This document shows, in pieces, positions 49,291 through 57,629 of a stretch of 64,000 bases of DNA. A program made the position numbers and the translations under genes. The notes under the pieces are model-generated. The model made no database searches, had not been told where the DNA came from, and was given only the letters and a program-made list of their open reading frames with translations. The first letter of the stretch is position 1, and every line of letters starts with the position of its first letter. The stretch is from Microbacterium sp. Gd 4-13 (lineage in GTDB: Bacteria; Actinomycetota; Actinomycetes; Actinomycetales; Microbacteriaceae). The DNA is taken from NCBI RefSeq assembly GCF_003095395.1, contig NZ_QEIJ01000002.1, positions 372,001-436,000 on the forward strand, written 5' to 3'.

Positions 49291-49370
49291 GCGGGCTTTC
49301 GGGCGGGGCGCGGGCATTGCGCGCGGCGAAGCCCGCGTGCGGGCCGATTGCCCGCGTCTGGGGGAGGGCG
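49291..49370. repeat. 80-bp direct repeat with internal palindrome, copy 2
   Basis: Differs from the copy at 48165-48244 at three positions. It lies in the 268-bp gap between the PNPOx-like gene start and the glycosyltransferase stop, and it fills most of what is otherwise featureless sequence there. Confidence 0.85.
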
Positions 49371-49405
49371 CAGCTCGCGAAGCCCTCGTGCGGGCGACGG
49401 CGGCG

Positions 49406-50533
49406 TTAGAGGGCGAGTTCGTCGGCCAGAGGAGTCTGCGACTCCTCCGCCTTCGCGCCGCGCTGCTTGCGGGGTGCGTAGACCACGAGCGCGTGGAAGA
49501 GGAACCGCACGACGAACGCGGCGACGAGCGTGAGGGCGGCGGCCAGAACGCTCGGGATGTGCGTGCGCTCGACGAGCACCCACAGCACGGGGATGCGGAC
49601 GATCGCCTCGAGGCCGTTGAACGTGAACGACTTGAGGAAGCGATGCCGCATGAGCCCCGAGTCTTCGCGCATGTCGGCGAAGACGAGGTACTCGAGCAGC
49701 AGGAAGTTTCCGATGATCGTCACGATGCTCGCGACGATCGAGGCCCAGATGTACTCCATGCCGAAGCCGATGAGGGCCCACATGATGCCGAGGTTCGCCA
49801 GCGCGCCGACGCCGCCGACGAGCGCGAAGGCCGACATGCGGCCGAAGCGCAGCATCGTCAGCTGCGTGAGGAAGCGGATGCCCTGCGTGAACGACGCCTT
49901 CGACTCGCCCGCGTAGCGCTCGGCGAAGTCGAACGGCACCTCGGCGACGCGCATCTGCTTGCGCGCGAGGATCTCGAGGAGGATCTTGAATCCGCGCGGG
50001 CGCAGCGATTCGACGTCGATGGCCGGGCGGTTCACGAGGAAGAAGCCGGTCATCGGGTCGGAGCAGCCGTGCAGCTTGCGGGGGAACATCGCCTTCGTCA
50101 GCAGCGTCGACGCGCGGGAGACCCCGGTGCGCACCGCGTTGGCGAGTCCGTCTGACGTGCCGCCGGCGGTGTACCGCGAGGCGACGACGACGTCGGTGTC
50201 ACCGCGCTGGGCGCGGGCGAGCATGTCGGGGATGACCTCGGGCGGATGCTGCAGATCGCCGTCCATGACGAGGCACCACTCCGACGTCGACGCCTGGATG
50301 CCCTCGACCACGGCGCCGCCGAGGCCGCCGGTGGGGTGCTCCCGGTGGATGAGCCGCACCGGGGTGTCGGTCTTCGCCGCGGCCTCGCGGATGATGTCGG
50401 GGGTGCTGTCGGTGGAGTCGTCGACGAACACCACCTCGAACGCGGTGCCGGTCAAAGCTGCGTCGAGGCGTCGGAGAAGCTCCCGAACGTTCGGCCCCTC
50501 GTTGTACGTGGGGACGATGACGGACACATCCAT
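49406..50533 (-). CDS. Polyprenol-phosphate mannosyl/glucosyl transferase fused to GtrA domain
   Basis: A 375-residue protein. Residues 1-235 are a GT2 domain of the DPM1 type (SVIVPTYNEGPNV, VDDSTD, and MDGDLQHPPE with the metal-binding Asp residues). Residues about 240-360 are a four-helix GtrA domain (FALVGGVGALANLGIMW). It probably charges a polyprenol phosphate with a sugar and helps flip it for cell-envelope glycosylation. ATG 50533 starts right at the GT2 fold. Confidence 0.92.
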   Translation of the reverse strand: MDVSVIVPTYNEGPNVRELLRRLDAALTGTAFEVVFVDDSTDSTPDIIREAAAKTDTPVRLIHREHPTGGLGGAVVEGIQASTSEWCLVMDGDLQHPPEVIPDMLARAQRGDTDVVVASRYTAGGTSDGLANAVRTGVSRASTLLTKAMFPRKLHGCSDPMTGFFLVNRPAIDVESLRPRGFKILLEILARKQMRVAEVPFDFAERYAGESKASFTQGIRFLTQLTMLRFGRMSAFALVGGVGALANLGIMWALIGFGMEYIWASIVASIVTIIGNFLLLEYLVFADMREDSGLMRHRFLKSFTFNGLEAIVRIPVLWVLVERTHIPSVLAAALTLVAAFVVRFLFHALVVYAPRKQRGAKAEESQTPLADELAL

Positions 50534-50647
50534 AAAGGACTCTCGATCTGCTGGTGCCAAGGACGGTTCAGCCTAACGGGGGTTCCTGAGACGCGGCTAT
50601 GGGCGCCCACAGGTGGGAAAAGGGCGTCTTTCCGCGGGCGCGGGCGA

Positions 50648-51811
50648 TCAGCCGATGAGACCGGCCAGATCGTCGACGGTCATTCCGTAGTTGATCCGGA
50701 TGCAGGGGAGGGCGAGTTTGTCGGTGCCGATCCGCACGTATCCCTGCTCGATCGTGCGCCCCATCTCGAATCCGGCCTGGGCGACACCCCGCTTCGTGGT
50801 GTCGTTGTAGTGCCCGAACGGGTAGGCGACGACCTCCTTCACCCCGAGGATCTGGGCCGATTGCTCGAGGTCGGCGGCGATCTGGTCGGCGGTCCAATTG
50901 ACCATCCGGCCCTTGCCGTTCTCACCGGCCTCGTGCATGTCCTGGGTGTGAGAGCGCTGCAGCACGTAGGGGTTGGGCGATCCTTCGGTGCGCCACTTCG
51001 TGATGACGAACGACGTCGTCATCACCTTGTACTTCTCCACGACGGGAGCGGCGAGGTCGAGCCACGTCTGGTGCGCGTCATCGTCGGTCACGATCACCGA
51101 GTGCTCGGGCAGGAAGAGCGCGCCGTCGATGAACGCGCTCAGTTCGTCCCAGGTCGGGAGGTAGAACCCCGACGAGGCGATGTAGGCCATCTGCGCATCG
51201 AAGTCGCCGATGTAGGCGTAGTTCAGTTTGAGCGAGTTGTTCTCACCCTCGGGGTTCGCCGTGAACTGGTGGTACATGAGGATCGGGATCCCCGCGTCTT
51301 CGGCGGCGTTGACCTCCGGGGTCGTCCACGCGCCGTGCAGCGTGACCTGCCGGTCGACGCACGACACCGCGTCTGAGCCGTTCACCCGCGCCGCCGTCGT
51401 AAGGGCCGCAGCATCCGCCTCGCTCGCGTACCAGCCCGCGAAGACCTTGCCCTCCGCGCGGGGGATCGGGAGCGCGGAGTACAACGCCCCCTGGGTCTGC
51501 AGCACGGGGTCGTGCGCGATGGCCTCGCCGGCGAACTGCACCGCACAGGCCTGCGGGTCGGTCGTGGAGGCCAGCAACGTCTGGGCGGGGGTGAGGGGCG
51601 TCTCTTCGGGAACCGGAGTGGACGACTCGGATGCTGCGGGCTCGGCCTCTGCCGTCGCACCCGACCCCGCGGACTGGGCAAGGGCCATGGCGGTGAAGAT
51701 GCCACCGGCCGCGAGCACGATCACCGCGGCGAGCGATCCGAAGACCCACAACCGGCGCGCCCGGTAGACGGCGCGTCGCGCGCGCACCCGTTCACCGCGT
51801 GACGACGTCAT
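50648..51811 (-). CDS. Membrane-anchored polysaccharide deacetylase-like protein
   Basis: A 387-residue protein with a basic N-terminus, one anchor helix at about 22-45 and a Ser/Pro/Glu-rich linker, then an outer NodB-like domain from about 190 (GIPILMYHQF). Metal-site motifs are TDDD in place of the usual F/Y-DDG and HTQDMH, resembling PgaB/IcaB-type deacetylases. A YPFGHYND strand follows. It may trim acetyl groups from surface glycans. It lies 114 bp upstream of the GT2-GtrA gene on the same strand, but co-transcription is uncertain. Confidence 0.82.
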   Translation of the reverse strand: MTSSRGERVRARRAVYRARRLWVFGSLAAVIVLAAGGIFTAMALAQSAGSGATAEAEPAASESSTPVPEETPLTPAQTLLASTTDPQACAVQFAGEAIAHDPVLQTQGALYSALPIPRAEGKVFAGWYASEADAAALTTAARVNGSDAVSCVDRQVTLHGAWTTPEVNAAEDAGIPILMYHQFTANPEGENNSLKLNYAYIGDFDAQMAYIASSGFYLPTWDELSAFIDGALFLPEHSVIVTDDDAHQTWLDLAAPVVEKYKVMTTSFVITKWRTEGSPNPYVLQRSHTQDMHEAGENGKGRMVNWTADQIAADLEQSAQILGVKEVVAYPFGHYNDTTKRGVAQAGFEMGRTIEQGYVRIGTDKLALPCIRINYGMTVDDLAGLIG

Positions 51812-51917
51812 CGTTACCCCCCCATTTCCCGCCCCGCGATCATATCCGCGCGGGTCCACCGAGCTCGGCAGGCGTGCGGATGCGGCGTCACGTCGCCCGA
51901 GTCCGGTGGCGCGTTTC

Positions 51918-53255
51918 TCAGCTGCCGAGCACGGCCCAGCCGTGCGGCGCGAGCTCGACCTGGGCGCCCGCGATCGTCGCCGTCCCCGCCGCCACCGACG
52001 TCGCGCCGGCCGCCGGGAGCGATACTGACTCGTCGGCCAGGTTCAGCACGGTGACGAGCGCGTCGGTGCCGGTGGCGGTCCGCAGCGACACCGCGGTGTT
52101 CGCCACGTGCACCACGTCGGTCTGCGCGGTGCGCAGCCACGGGTGCCGTCGTCGGAGGGCGACCAGCTCCTGGTGCACCGCGAGCACGGTGGCAGCATCG
52201 GCCTCCGCGCCCGGCAGCGTCGTCGGATCCGCCGGGGGTGCCGGGGGGAACTCCGGGCGTACCGCGTCGTCGCCGCCGAGGCGTTCCTCTTTCACCGCGC
52301 GCAGCCCGTACTCGTCGCCGGCGTAGATCATCGGCGTGCCCGCGAGGATGCAGAGCAGCACGACGGCGTGCGGAACGTGCCGCGCGTCGCCGACGGCGGA
52401 GGCGATGCGGGTCACGTCGTGGTTGCCGATGAACGTGGTGGGCACGAAGGTCTCGAGCAGCGCGTTGTTGCGCTCGATCGCGTGCGTCGTCTCGAAGAGG
52501 TTCGCGTCGGAGAGGCCGTGCCAGATCCCCTGCCACAGCTCGTACTGCGTGAGGGAGTCCATCGTCGATTCCGTCACGATGGCGGCCGCGTCGCCGTGGA
52601 TGACCTCGCCGGTGATCCAGACATCCGGATGCTGCGCGCGCACCCGGGGGAGCACGCGCGCCCAGAACGCGGGGTCGACCGCGTAGGCGGCGTCGAGACG
52701 CCACCCGTCCGCGCCGCGGTCGAGCCAGTGCGTCATCACGTCGACGACGAGCTGTTCGACGGCCGGCGAGGAGTGGTCGAGCACGACGAGGGCGTCGTGC
52801 CCCTCGAACACCTCCGCCGCCACGGGGGCGCCGGGCTCCCACCCGTTCCAGTCCACGCGGAACAGGTCGGCCGTCGCGGCATCCGGTCCGTTCTGCTCGA
52901 GCGCACAAAAGGCGGGGTGCGCCCGACCGACGTGGTTGAAGACCCCGTCGAGCAGCACCCGCACGCCCTTGTCGTGCGCGGCGGCGACGAGTCGGTCGAA
53001 ATGGGCGTCGTCGCCGAGACGGGGATCGATGCGGAAGTGGTCGATCGTGTCGTAGCCGTGCGTGGTCGAGGCGAACACCGGGCCGAGGGCGAGACCGTTC
53101 AGCCCCAGCTCGACGATGTGGTCGAGCCACCCGCCGATGCGGTCGAGACGGTGTTGCGCCGCATCCGTCTCGTCACCCTCCGGACGAATGGGGGCTCCGA
53201 CGAAGCCGAGCGGATAGACGTGCCACCACATCGCGTGGTCGACCCAGAGTGCCAT
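51918..53255 (-). CDS. GH13 alpha-amylase family protein
   Basis: A 445-residue cytoplasmic glycoside hydrolase (no signal peptide). The four GH13 regions are present: DGVFNHVGR, DGWRLDAAY with the nucleophile Asp, ITGEVIH with the acid Glu, and FIGNHD with the transition-state Asp. A small C-terminal beta domain follows. It acts on alpha-glucans or maltodextrins. ATG 53255 is used; a GTG at 53270 would add five residues. The divergent GH13 gene starts 169 bp away, so both may share control of maltose or trehalose metabolism. Confidence 0.9.
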   Translation of the reverse strand: MALWVDHAMWWHVYPLGFVGAPIRPEGDETDAAQHRLDRIGGWLDHIVELGLNGLALGPVFASTTHGYDTIDHFRIDPRLGDDAHFDRLVAAAHDKGVRVLLDGVFNHVGRAHPAFCALEQNGPDAATADLFRVDWNGWEPGAPVAAEVFEGHDALVVLDHSSPAVEQLVVDVMTHWLDRGADGWRLDAAYAVDPAFWARVLPRVRAQHPDVWITGEVIHGDAAAIVTESTMDSLTQYELWQGIWHGLSDANLFETTHAIERNNALLETFVPTTFIGNHDVTRIASAVGDARHVPHAVVLLCILAGTPMIYAGDEYGLRAVKEERLGGDDAVRPEFPPAPPADPTTLPGAEADAATVLAVHQELVALRRRHPWLRTAQTDVVHVANTAVSLRTATGTDALVTVLNLADESVSLPAAGATSVAAGTATIAGAQVELAPHGWAVLGS

Positions 53256-53424
53256 CGGGCCAGTCAACACGGTGATCGCGCCCGACCGCGCAGGGTTGCG
53301 CCGTCGGCCCGCGCGACCTATCGGGTCGCGTCGGCAGGGTCAACCTCCACCTGCTCGCGTCTCGCGCGCGGATACGATCGTGACCACCTGAATGCTGTGC
53401 TGTGCTGCCTGGGAAGGACCCTCC

Positions 53425-55734
53425 GTGGACGAACCCATCGAGCGCGACTCGACACCCGTCGAGGACGAAGACATCGTCGAGCGTGATACGACCGAGATCA
53501 GTTACGACGAACAGCGCTACCCGGCGAGACCCCGCCGGCTCCGCCCCCGCGACCAGATGCGCGGCGGCACGCTGCGGCGCTTCGCGACCGACCCGCGAAC
53601 CGCGAACGGAACGAACCCCGCCTACATCGAGTGGCTCGTGCGGCAGTCGATGCTGAAGGACGCCGATGTGCTCGGACGGCAGCTGTCGGGCCAACCCTCG
53701 ATGTGGCGCAACCCCTACGCCCGCCCCGATGCCCGACGGGCCATCGAGACGAGCGACGTGTGGTTCACGGCCTATCCGCTGTCGCTGATCACCCGCCCGG
53801 GCGAGTCGTTCCTGCACGCCCTCGGCGACGAGGCTCTGTGGGAGGCCTTCGAGCAGGTCGGCATCACCGGCATCCACACCGGTCCCGTCAAGCGTGCCGG
53901 CGGCATCACCGGCTGGCAGGAGACCCCGAGCGTCGACGGGCACTTCGACCGGATCAGCACGCAGATCGACCCGGAGTTCGGAGACGAGGCCTCGTTCCGG
54001 CGTCTCGCCGACGTGGCCGACAGCCACGGCGGCAGCGTCATCGACGACATCGTGCCCGGGCACACGGGCAAGGGTGCCGACTTCCGCCTCGCCGAGATGG
54101 CGTACAAGGACTATCCGGGCATCTACCACATGGTCGAGATCCCGCCGGAGGACTGGGGGCTGCTCCCGGTCATCCCCGACGGTCGCGACTCGGTCAACCT
54201 CGACCGCGACCAGGAGCGCGAGCTCAGCGAGCGCGGGTACATCATCGGCGAGCTGCAGCGCGTCATCTTCTACACGGTCGGTGTGAAGGAGACGAACTGG
54301 AGCGCCACCGCGGCCGTCACCGGTGTCGACGGGGTCGAGCGCCGGTGGGTCTACCTCCACTACTTCAAGGAGGGGCAGCCGTCGATCAACTGGCTCGACC
54401 CCACCTTCTCGGGCATGAAGCTCGTGATCGGTGACGCGCTGCACTCGCTCGGCGATCTGGGAACGAGCGCCCTGCGGCTCGACGCGAACGGCTTCCTCGG
54501 TGTGGAGAAGAGCACCGAGGGCCTCCCCGCATGGTCGGAGGGGCATCCCCTCTCGCACGCGGCCAACCACATCATCGCGAGCATGGTGCGCAAGGTCGGC
54601 GGGTTCACGTTCCAGGAGCTCAACCTCACGATCGAAGACATCCGCGACACCGGAGCCGTCGGCGCCGACCTGTCGTACGACTTCGTCACCCGGCCCGGCT
54701 ACCACCACGCTCTCGCGACCGGCAACACCGAGTTCCTGCGTCTCGCCCTGAACACCGCGCTCGAGATCGGTGTGGAGCCCGCCCAGCTCGTGCACGGCCT
54801 GCAGAACCACGACGAGCTGACGTACGAGCTGGTGCACTGGGCGACCACGCACCGCGACGACGTCTACACGTACCGTCACCGCGAAGTGACCGGGCTCGAG
54901 CTCGCCGAGGAGGTGCGCGCCGACCTCACCGACAGCCTCACGATCGAGGCCGACTACAACCTCGTCTTCACGCAGAACGGCATCGCGTGCACGACGGCGT
55001 CGCTGATCGCCGCCACCCAGGGCAAGGCGCGACTCGACGACATCACCGACGACGACATGCCCGCCATCCGCGATGCGCACCTGCTGCTGGCGAAGTACAA
55101 CGCCTGGCAGCCCGGTGTCTTCGCGCTGTCGGGGTGGGACCTCACCGGCACCCTGACCCTTCCGTCCGAGCAGGTGGGCTCGCTCATCGCCACCGGAGAC
55201 ACGCGGTGGATCGAGCGCGGCGCGCACGACCTTCTCGACGTGGCCCCCGAGGCGACGAGGTCGCTCGCAGGGATGCCGCGGGCCCGGTCGCTGTACGGAT
55301 CGCTGCCCTCGCAGCTGACCAACCCCGAGTCGTTCGCGGTGGGTCTGCGCGACGTGCTCTCGACGCGCCGCGCGCACGACATCGCGATCGCGTCGCAGAT
55401 CGACATCCCGCAGGTCGCCCACCAGAGCATGCTGGTGCTCGTGCACCGGCTCGACGGCGGCGACAAGCGGCGAGACGACGCCCCGCTGCAGATCACGGTG
55501 CTGAACTTCTCGGGAGAGACCATCGAGGGCACTGTGCGCTCGAAGAGCCTCACCCCGCGCAGTGGAGTGATCGACGCCGAGAGCGGCGAGACGCTCGCGC
55601 GCGTCGACGACCTGCAGAGCTTTCCGATCGAGCTGCCGCCCTACGGGGGGCTGTTCCTGCTGTTGGGTGAGCCGGAGCCCGAACCCGAACCCCGGCCGAT
55701 GACTCGCGCGATCCCGATCATCACGGGTTCGTAA
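53425..55734 (+). CDS. GH13-like alpha-glucan enzyme, distantly related to trehalose synthase
   Basis: A 769-residue protein. The barrel starts near residue 105 after a charged N-terminal region. Candidate catalytic residues are Asp353 in ALRLDANGF, Glu398 in FQELNLT and Asp463 in NHDELTY, in GH13 order. A region of about 35 residues ([20 protein letters not shown]) is unlike ordinary amylases. Relatives are often labelled maltose glucosyltransferase, so TreS-like activity is a reasonable guess but not proven. GTG 53425 follows an AAGGA site. The Pro/Glu-rich C-terminus ends at a strong terminator. Confidence 0.78.
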   Translation: MDEPIERDSTPVEDEDIVERDTTEISYDEQRYPARPRRLRPRDQMRGGTLRRFATDPRTANGTNPAYIEWLVRQSMLKDADVLGRQLSGQPSMWRNPYARPDARRAIETSDVWFTAYPLSLITRPGESFLHALGDEALWEAFEQVGITGIHTGPVKRAGGITGWQETPSVDGHFDRISTQIDPEFGDEASFRRLADVADSHGGSVIDDIVPGHTGKGADFRLAEMAYKDYPGIYHMVEIPPEDWGLLPVIPDGRDSVNLDRDQERELSERGYIIGELQRVIFYTVGVKETNWSATAAVTGVDGVERRWVYLHYFKEGQPSINWLDPTFSGMKLVIGDALHSLGDLGTSALRLDANGFLGVEKSTEGLPAWSEGHPLSHAANHIIASMVRKVGGFTFQELNLTIEDIRDTGAVGADLSYDFVTRPGYHHALATGNTEFLRLALNTALEIGVEPAQLVHGLQNHDELTYELVHWATTHRDDVYTYRHREVTGLELAEEVRADLTDSLTIEADYNLVFTQNGIACTTASLIAATQGKARLDDITDDDMPAIRDAHLLLAKYNAWQPGVFALSGWDLTGTLTLPSEQVGSLIATGDTRWIERGAHDLLDVAPEATRSLAGMPRARSLYGSLPSQLTNPESFAVGLRDVLSTRRAHDIAIASQIDIPQVAHQSMLVLVHRLDGGDKRRDDAPLQITVLNFSGETIEGTVRSKSLTPRSGVIDAESGETLARVDDLQSFPIELPPYGGLFLLLGEPEPEPEPRPMTRAIPIITGS

Positions 55735-55745
55735 GCGAGAACGAC

Positions 55746-55785
55746 GAGAGGGCGACCCCGGGTGGACGGGGTCGCCCTCTCTTTT
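55746..55785. terminator. Strong hairpin terminator between convergent genes
   Basis: Perfect 15-bp stem (GAGAGGGCGACCCCG at 55746-55760 with 55767-55781), a 6-nt loop and TTTT at 55782-55785 on the plus strand. It ends the GH13-like gene transcript and could also serve the convergent SDR gene. Confidence 0.85.
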
Positions 55786-55794
55786 CGCGGTGCG

Positions 55795-56622
55795 TCAGCC
55801 CTGGGCGAGCTTGGCCACGTCGTCCCACTCCTCCCACGTCTTCAGACGCGAGGAGTAGTCGGCCTTGGCGATGTCGATCGGAGAGGCGCCGAAGAAGACG
55901 CGCAGGGGAGGCTCGGCAGCATCCACGATCCTGAGCACAGCGGCGGCGGATGCTGCGGGGTCGCCCGGTCCGCTGCCGGCGCGCGCGCTGCGGGCCTTCT
56001 CGCTCGCCTCGCGCAGCTCGTCGTACGCCGGGTTCTGGTCGGAGTGGTGCGCGCTCGGGCCCGCCCAGTCGGTGGAGAAGCCGCCGGGCTCGATGAGCGT
56101 GATGTGGATGCCGAAGCCGGCGACCTCTTGCGCGAGCGCCTGCGAGATGCCCTCGAGCGCCCACTTCGACGCGTGGTAGGCGCCGACGTTCGGGAACGCC
56201 GAGATGCCGCCGATCGACGAGACCTGCAGGATGTGGCCGTGGCCCTGCTCGCGCATGATCGGCAGAGCCGCCTGTGTCACCCAGACCGCGCCGAAGAGGT
56301 TGGTCTCCATCTGGTCGCGGAGTTCTTGCTCGCCGACCTCCTCGACCATGCCGAAGTGGCCGTAGCCGGCGTTGTTGATGACGATGTCGAGCGAGCCGAA
56401 CGTGTCGTGCGCCTTCTTCACCGCCGCGAAGTCGGCATCGCGGTCGGTCACGTCGAGGGAGAGAGGGAGGATTGCGTCGCCGTACTTCTCGACGAGGTCG
56501 TCGAGCGAGGAGGTGTCGCGGGCGGTGGCCGCGACACGGTCGCCGCGGTCGAGGGCGGCGATGGCCCATTCGCGTCCGAAGCCGCGGGAGGTGCCGGTGA
56601 TGAACCAGGTCTTCTGTGTCAT
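55795..56622 (-). CDS. Short-chain dehydrogenase/reductase
   Basis: A 275-residue SDR with cofactor motif TGTSRGFG near the N-terminus, NNAGYG, catalytic Ser in QVSSIGG and YHASK. A basic ATARDTSS segment after the second strand suggests NADPH. The substrate is unknown. It is convergent with the GH13-like gene and separated from the next minus-strand SDR by a palindromic element. Confidence 0.9.
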   Translation of the reverse strand: MTQKTWFITGTSRGFGREWAIAALDRGDRVAATARDTSSLDDLVEKYGDAILPLSLDVTDRDADFAAVKKAHDTFGSLDIVINNAGYGHFGMVEEVGEQELRDQMETNLFGAVWVTQAALPIMREQGHGHILQVSSIGGISAFPNVGAYHASKWALEGISQALAQEVAGFGIHITLIEPGGFSTDWAGPSAHHSDQNPAYDELREASEKARSARAGSGPGDPAASAAAVLRIVDAAEPPLRVFFGASPIDIAKADYSSRLKTWEEWDDVAKLAQG

Positions 56623-56667
56623 GGGGTCAATGACGCTGCCGGAGCCCGCGGTATTCCCGCCCGGCTG

Positions 56668-56731
56668 CCGTCAGTTGCCCCGAGCCGGGCTGTCCGGCGT
56701 CGCGGAGGGGCCCGAACGAGGCAACTGACGG
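56668..56731. repeat. Family III palindromic element, copy 2 (64 bp)
   Basis: Outer arms 56668-56682 (CCGTCAGTTGCCCCG) and 56717-56731 pair with one mismatch. Inner segments AGCCGGGC and GGGGCCCGA extend the pairing. It has the same total length as the element at 45334-45397 and lies in the 122-bp gap between the two SDR genes. Confidence 0.65.
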
Positions 56732-56744
56732 AGGTCGGCCGGTG

Positions 56745-57497
56745 TCAGTGGGCCGAGTAGCCGCCGTCGACGAGGTGGTAGCTGCCCGAGATGAAGGATG
56801 CGGCGTCGCTGAGGAGGAACAGCGTGAGCGCGGCGACCTCCTTGTCGGTGCCGAGGCGGCGCGAAGCGTGCTCGCCCTCGAGAGCGGTGAGCGCGTCGGC
56901 GGAGAGGCTGGAGCGCACCAGCGGGGTGTCGATGAAGCCCGGGCCGACCGCGTTCGTGCGCACGCCCTGGGCGGTGTACTCCAGCGCTGCCACCTTCGTG
57001 AGGCCGACGAGCGCGTGCTTGCTCGTGACGTAGGCGGCGTTCTGGGCGATGCCGACCGAGCCGAGCACCGACGCCATGTTGACGACCGCACCGCCGCCGG
57101 CGGCGACGATCGCGGGGAGCTGGAACTTCAGGCCGTAGAAGACGCCATCGAGGTCGACGGCGCGCACGCGGTCCCACGCGGCGATGTCGTAGTCGCCGAT
57201 CGTCTGCGGGGGAGCACCGATGCCTGCGTTGTTGACGGCGAGGTGCAGGGCACCGTAGGTCTTCGTCGCGAAGGCGACGGCGGCCTCGGAGTCCTCCCAC
57301 TTCGCCGTGTTCTGCGTGAAGGGCGACGCCGTGCCGCCCGCGGCGGTGATCTCGTCGACGACCGTCTGCGCCGCATCCAGGTTGATGTCGGTCACCACGA
57401 CGCATGCGCCCTCCGCCGCGAGTTCACGCGAGATCTCCGCGCCGATGCCGCTGCCGCCACCGGTGACGATCGCTACCTTGCCGTCGAAACGAGCCAT
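56745..57497 (-). CDS. SDR family oxidoreductase (FabG-like)
   Basis: A 250-residue classical SDR. TGGGSGIG binds NAD(P), an Asp in VTDINLD after the second strand favours NAD(H), and NNAGIG, NMASVLG and YVTSKHA carry the active site; the C-terminus SGSYHLVDGGYSAH is family-typical. It is not a close copy of the other SDR. ATG 57497 has a GGGAAG ribosome site upstream. Confidence 0.92.
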   Translation of the reverse strand: MARFDGKVAIVTGGGSGIGAEISRELAAEGACVVVTDINLDAAQTVVDEITAAGGTASPFTQNTAKWEDSEAAVAFATKTYGALHLAVNNAGIGAPPQTIGDYDIAAWDRVRAVDLDGVFYGLKFQLPAIVAAGGGAVVNMASVLGSVGIAQNAAYVTSKHALVGLTKVAALEYTAQGVRTNAVGPGFIDTPLVRSSLSADALTALEGEHASRRLGTDKEVAALTLFLLSDAASFISGSYHLVDGGYSAH

Positions 57498-57629
57498 GAG
57501 ACTACTTCCCTTCACTGCCACGGGGAGCGGATCTCACACCCCGCGCTTTTCATGCGTGTGTATAGAGATGCAACGTGCTCGCTCGCCGTGCATTCCGTGC
57601 GCGGACGAGACGGATCGGCGCCGTCGGGG

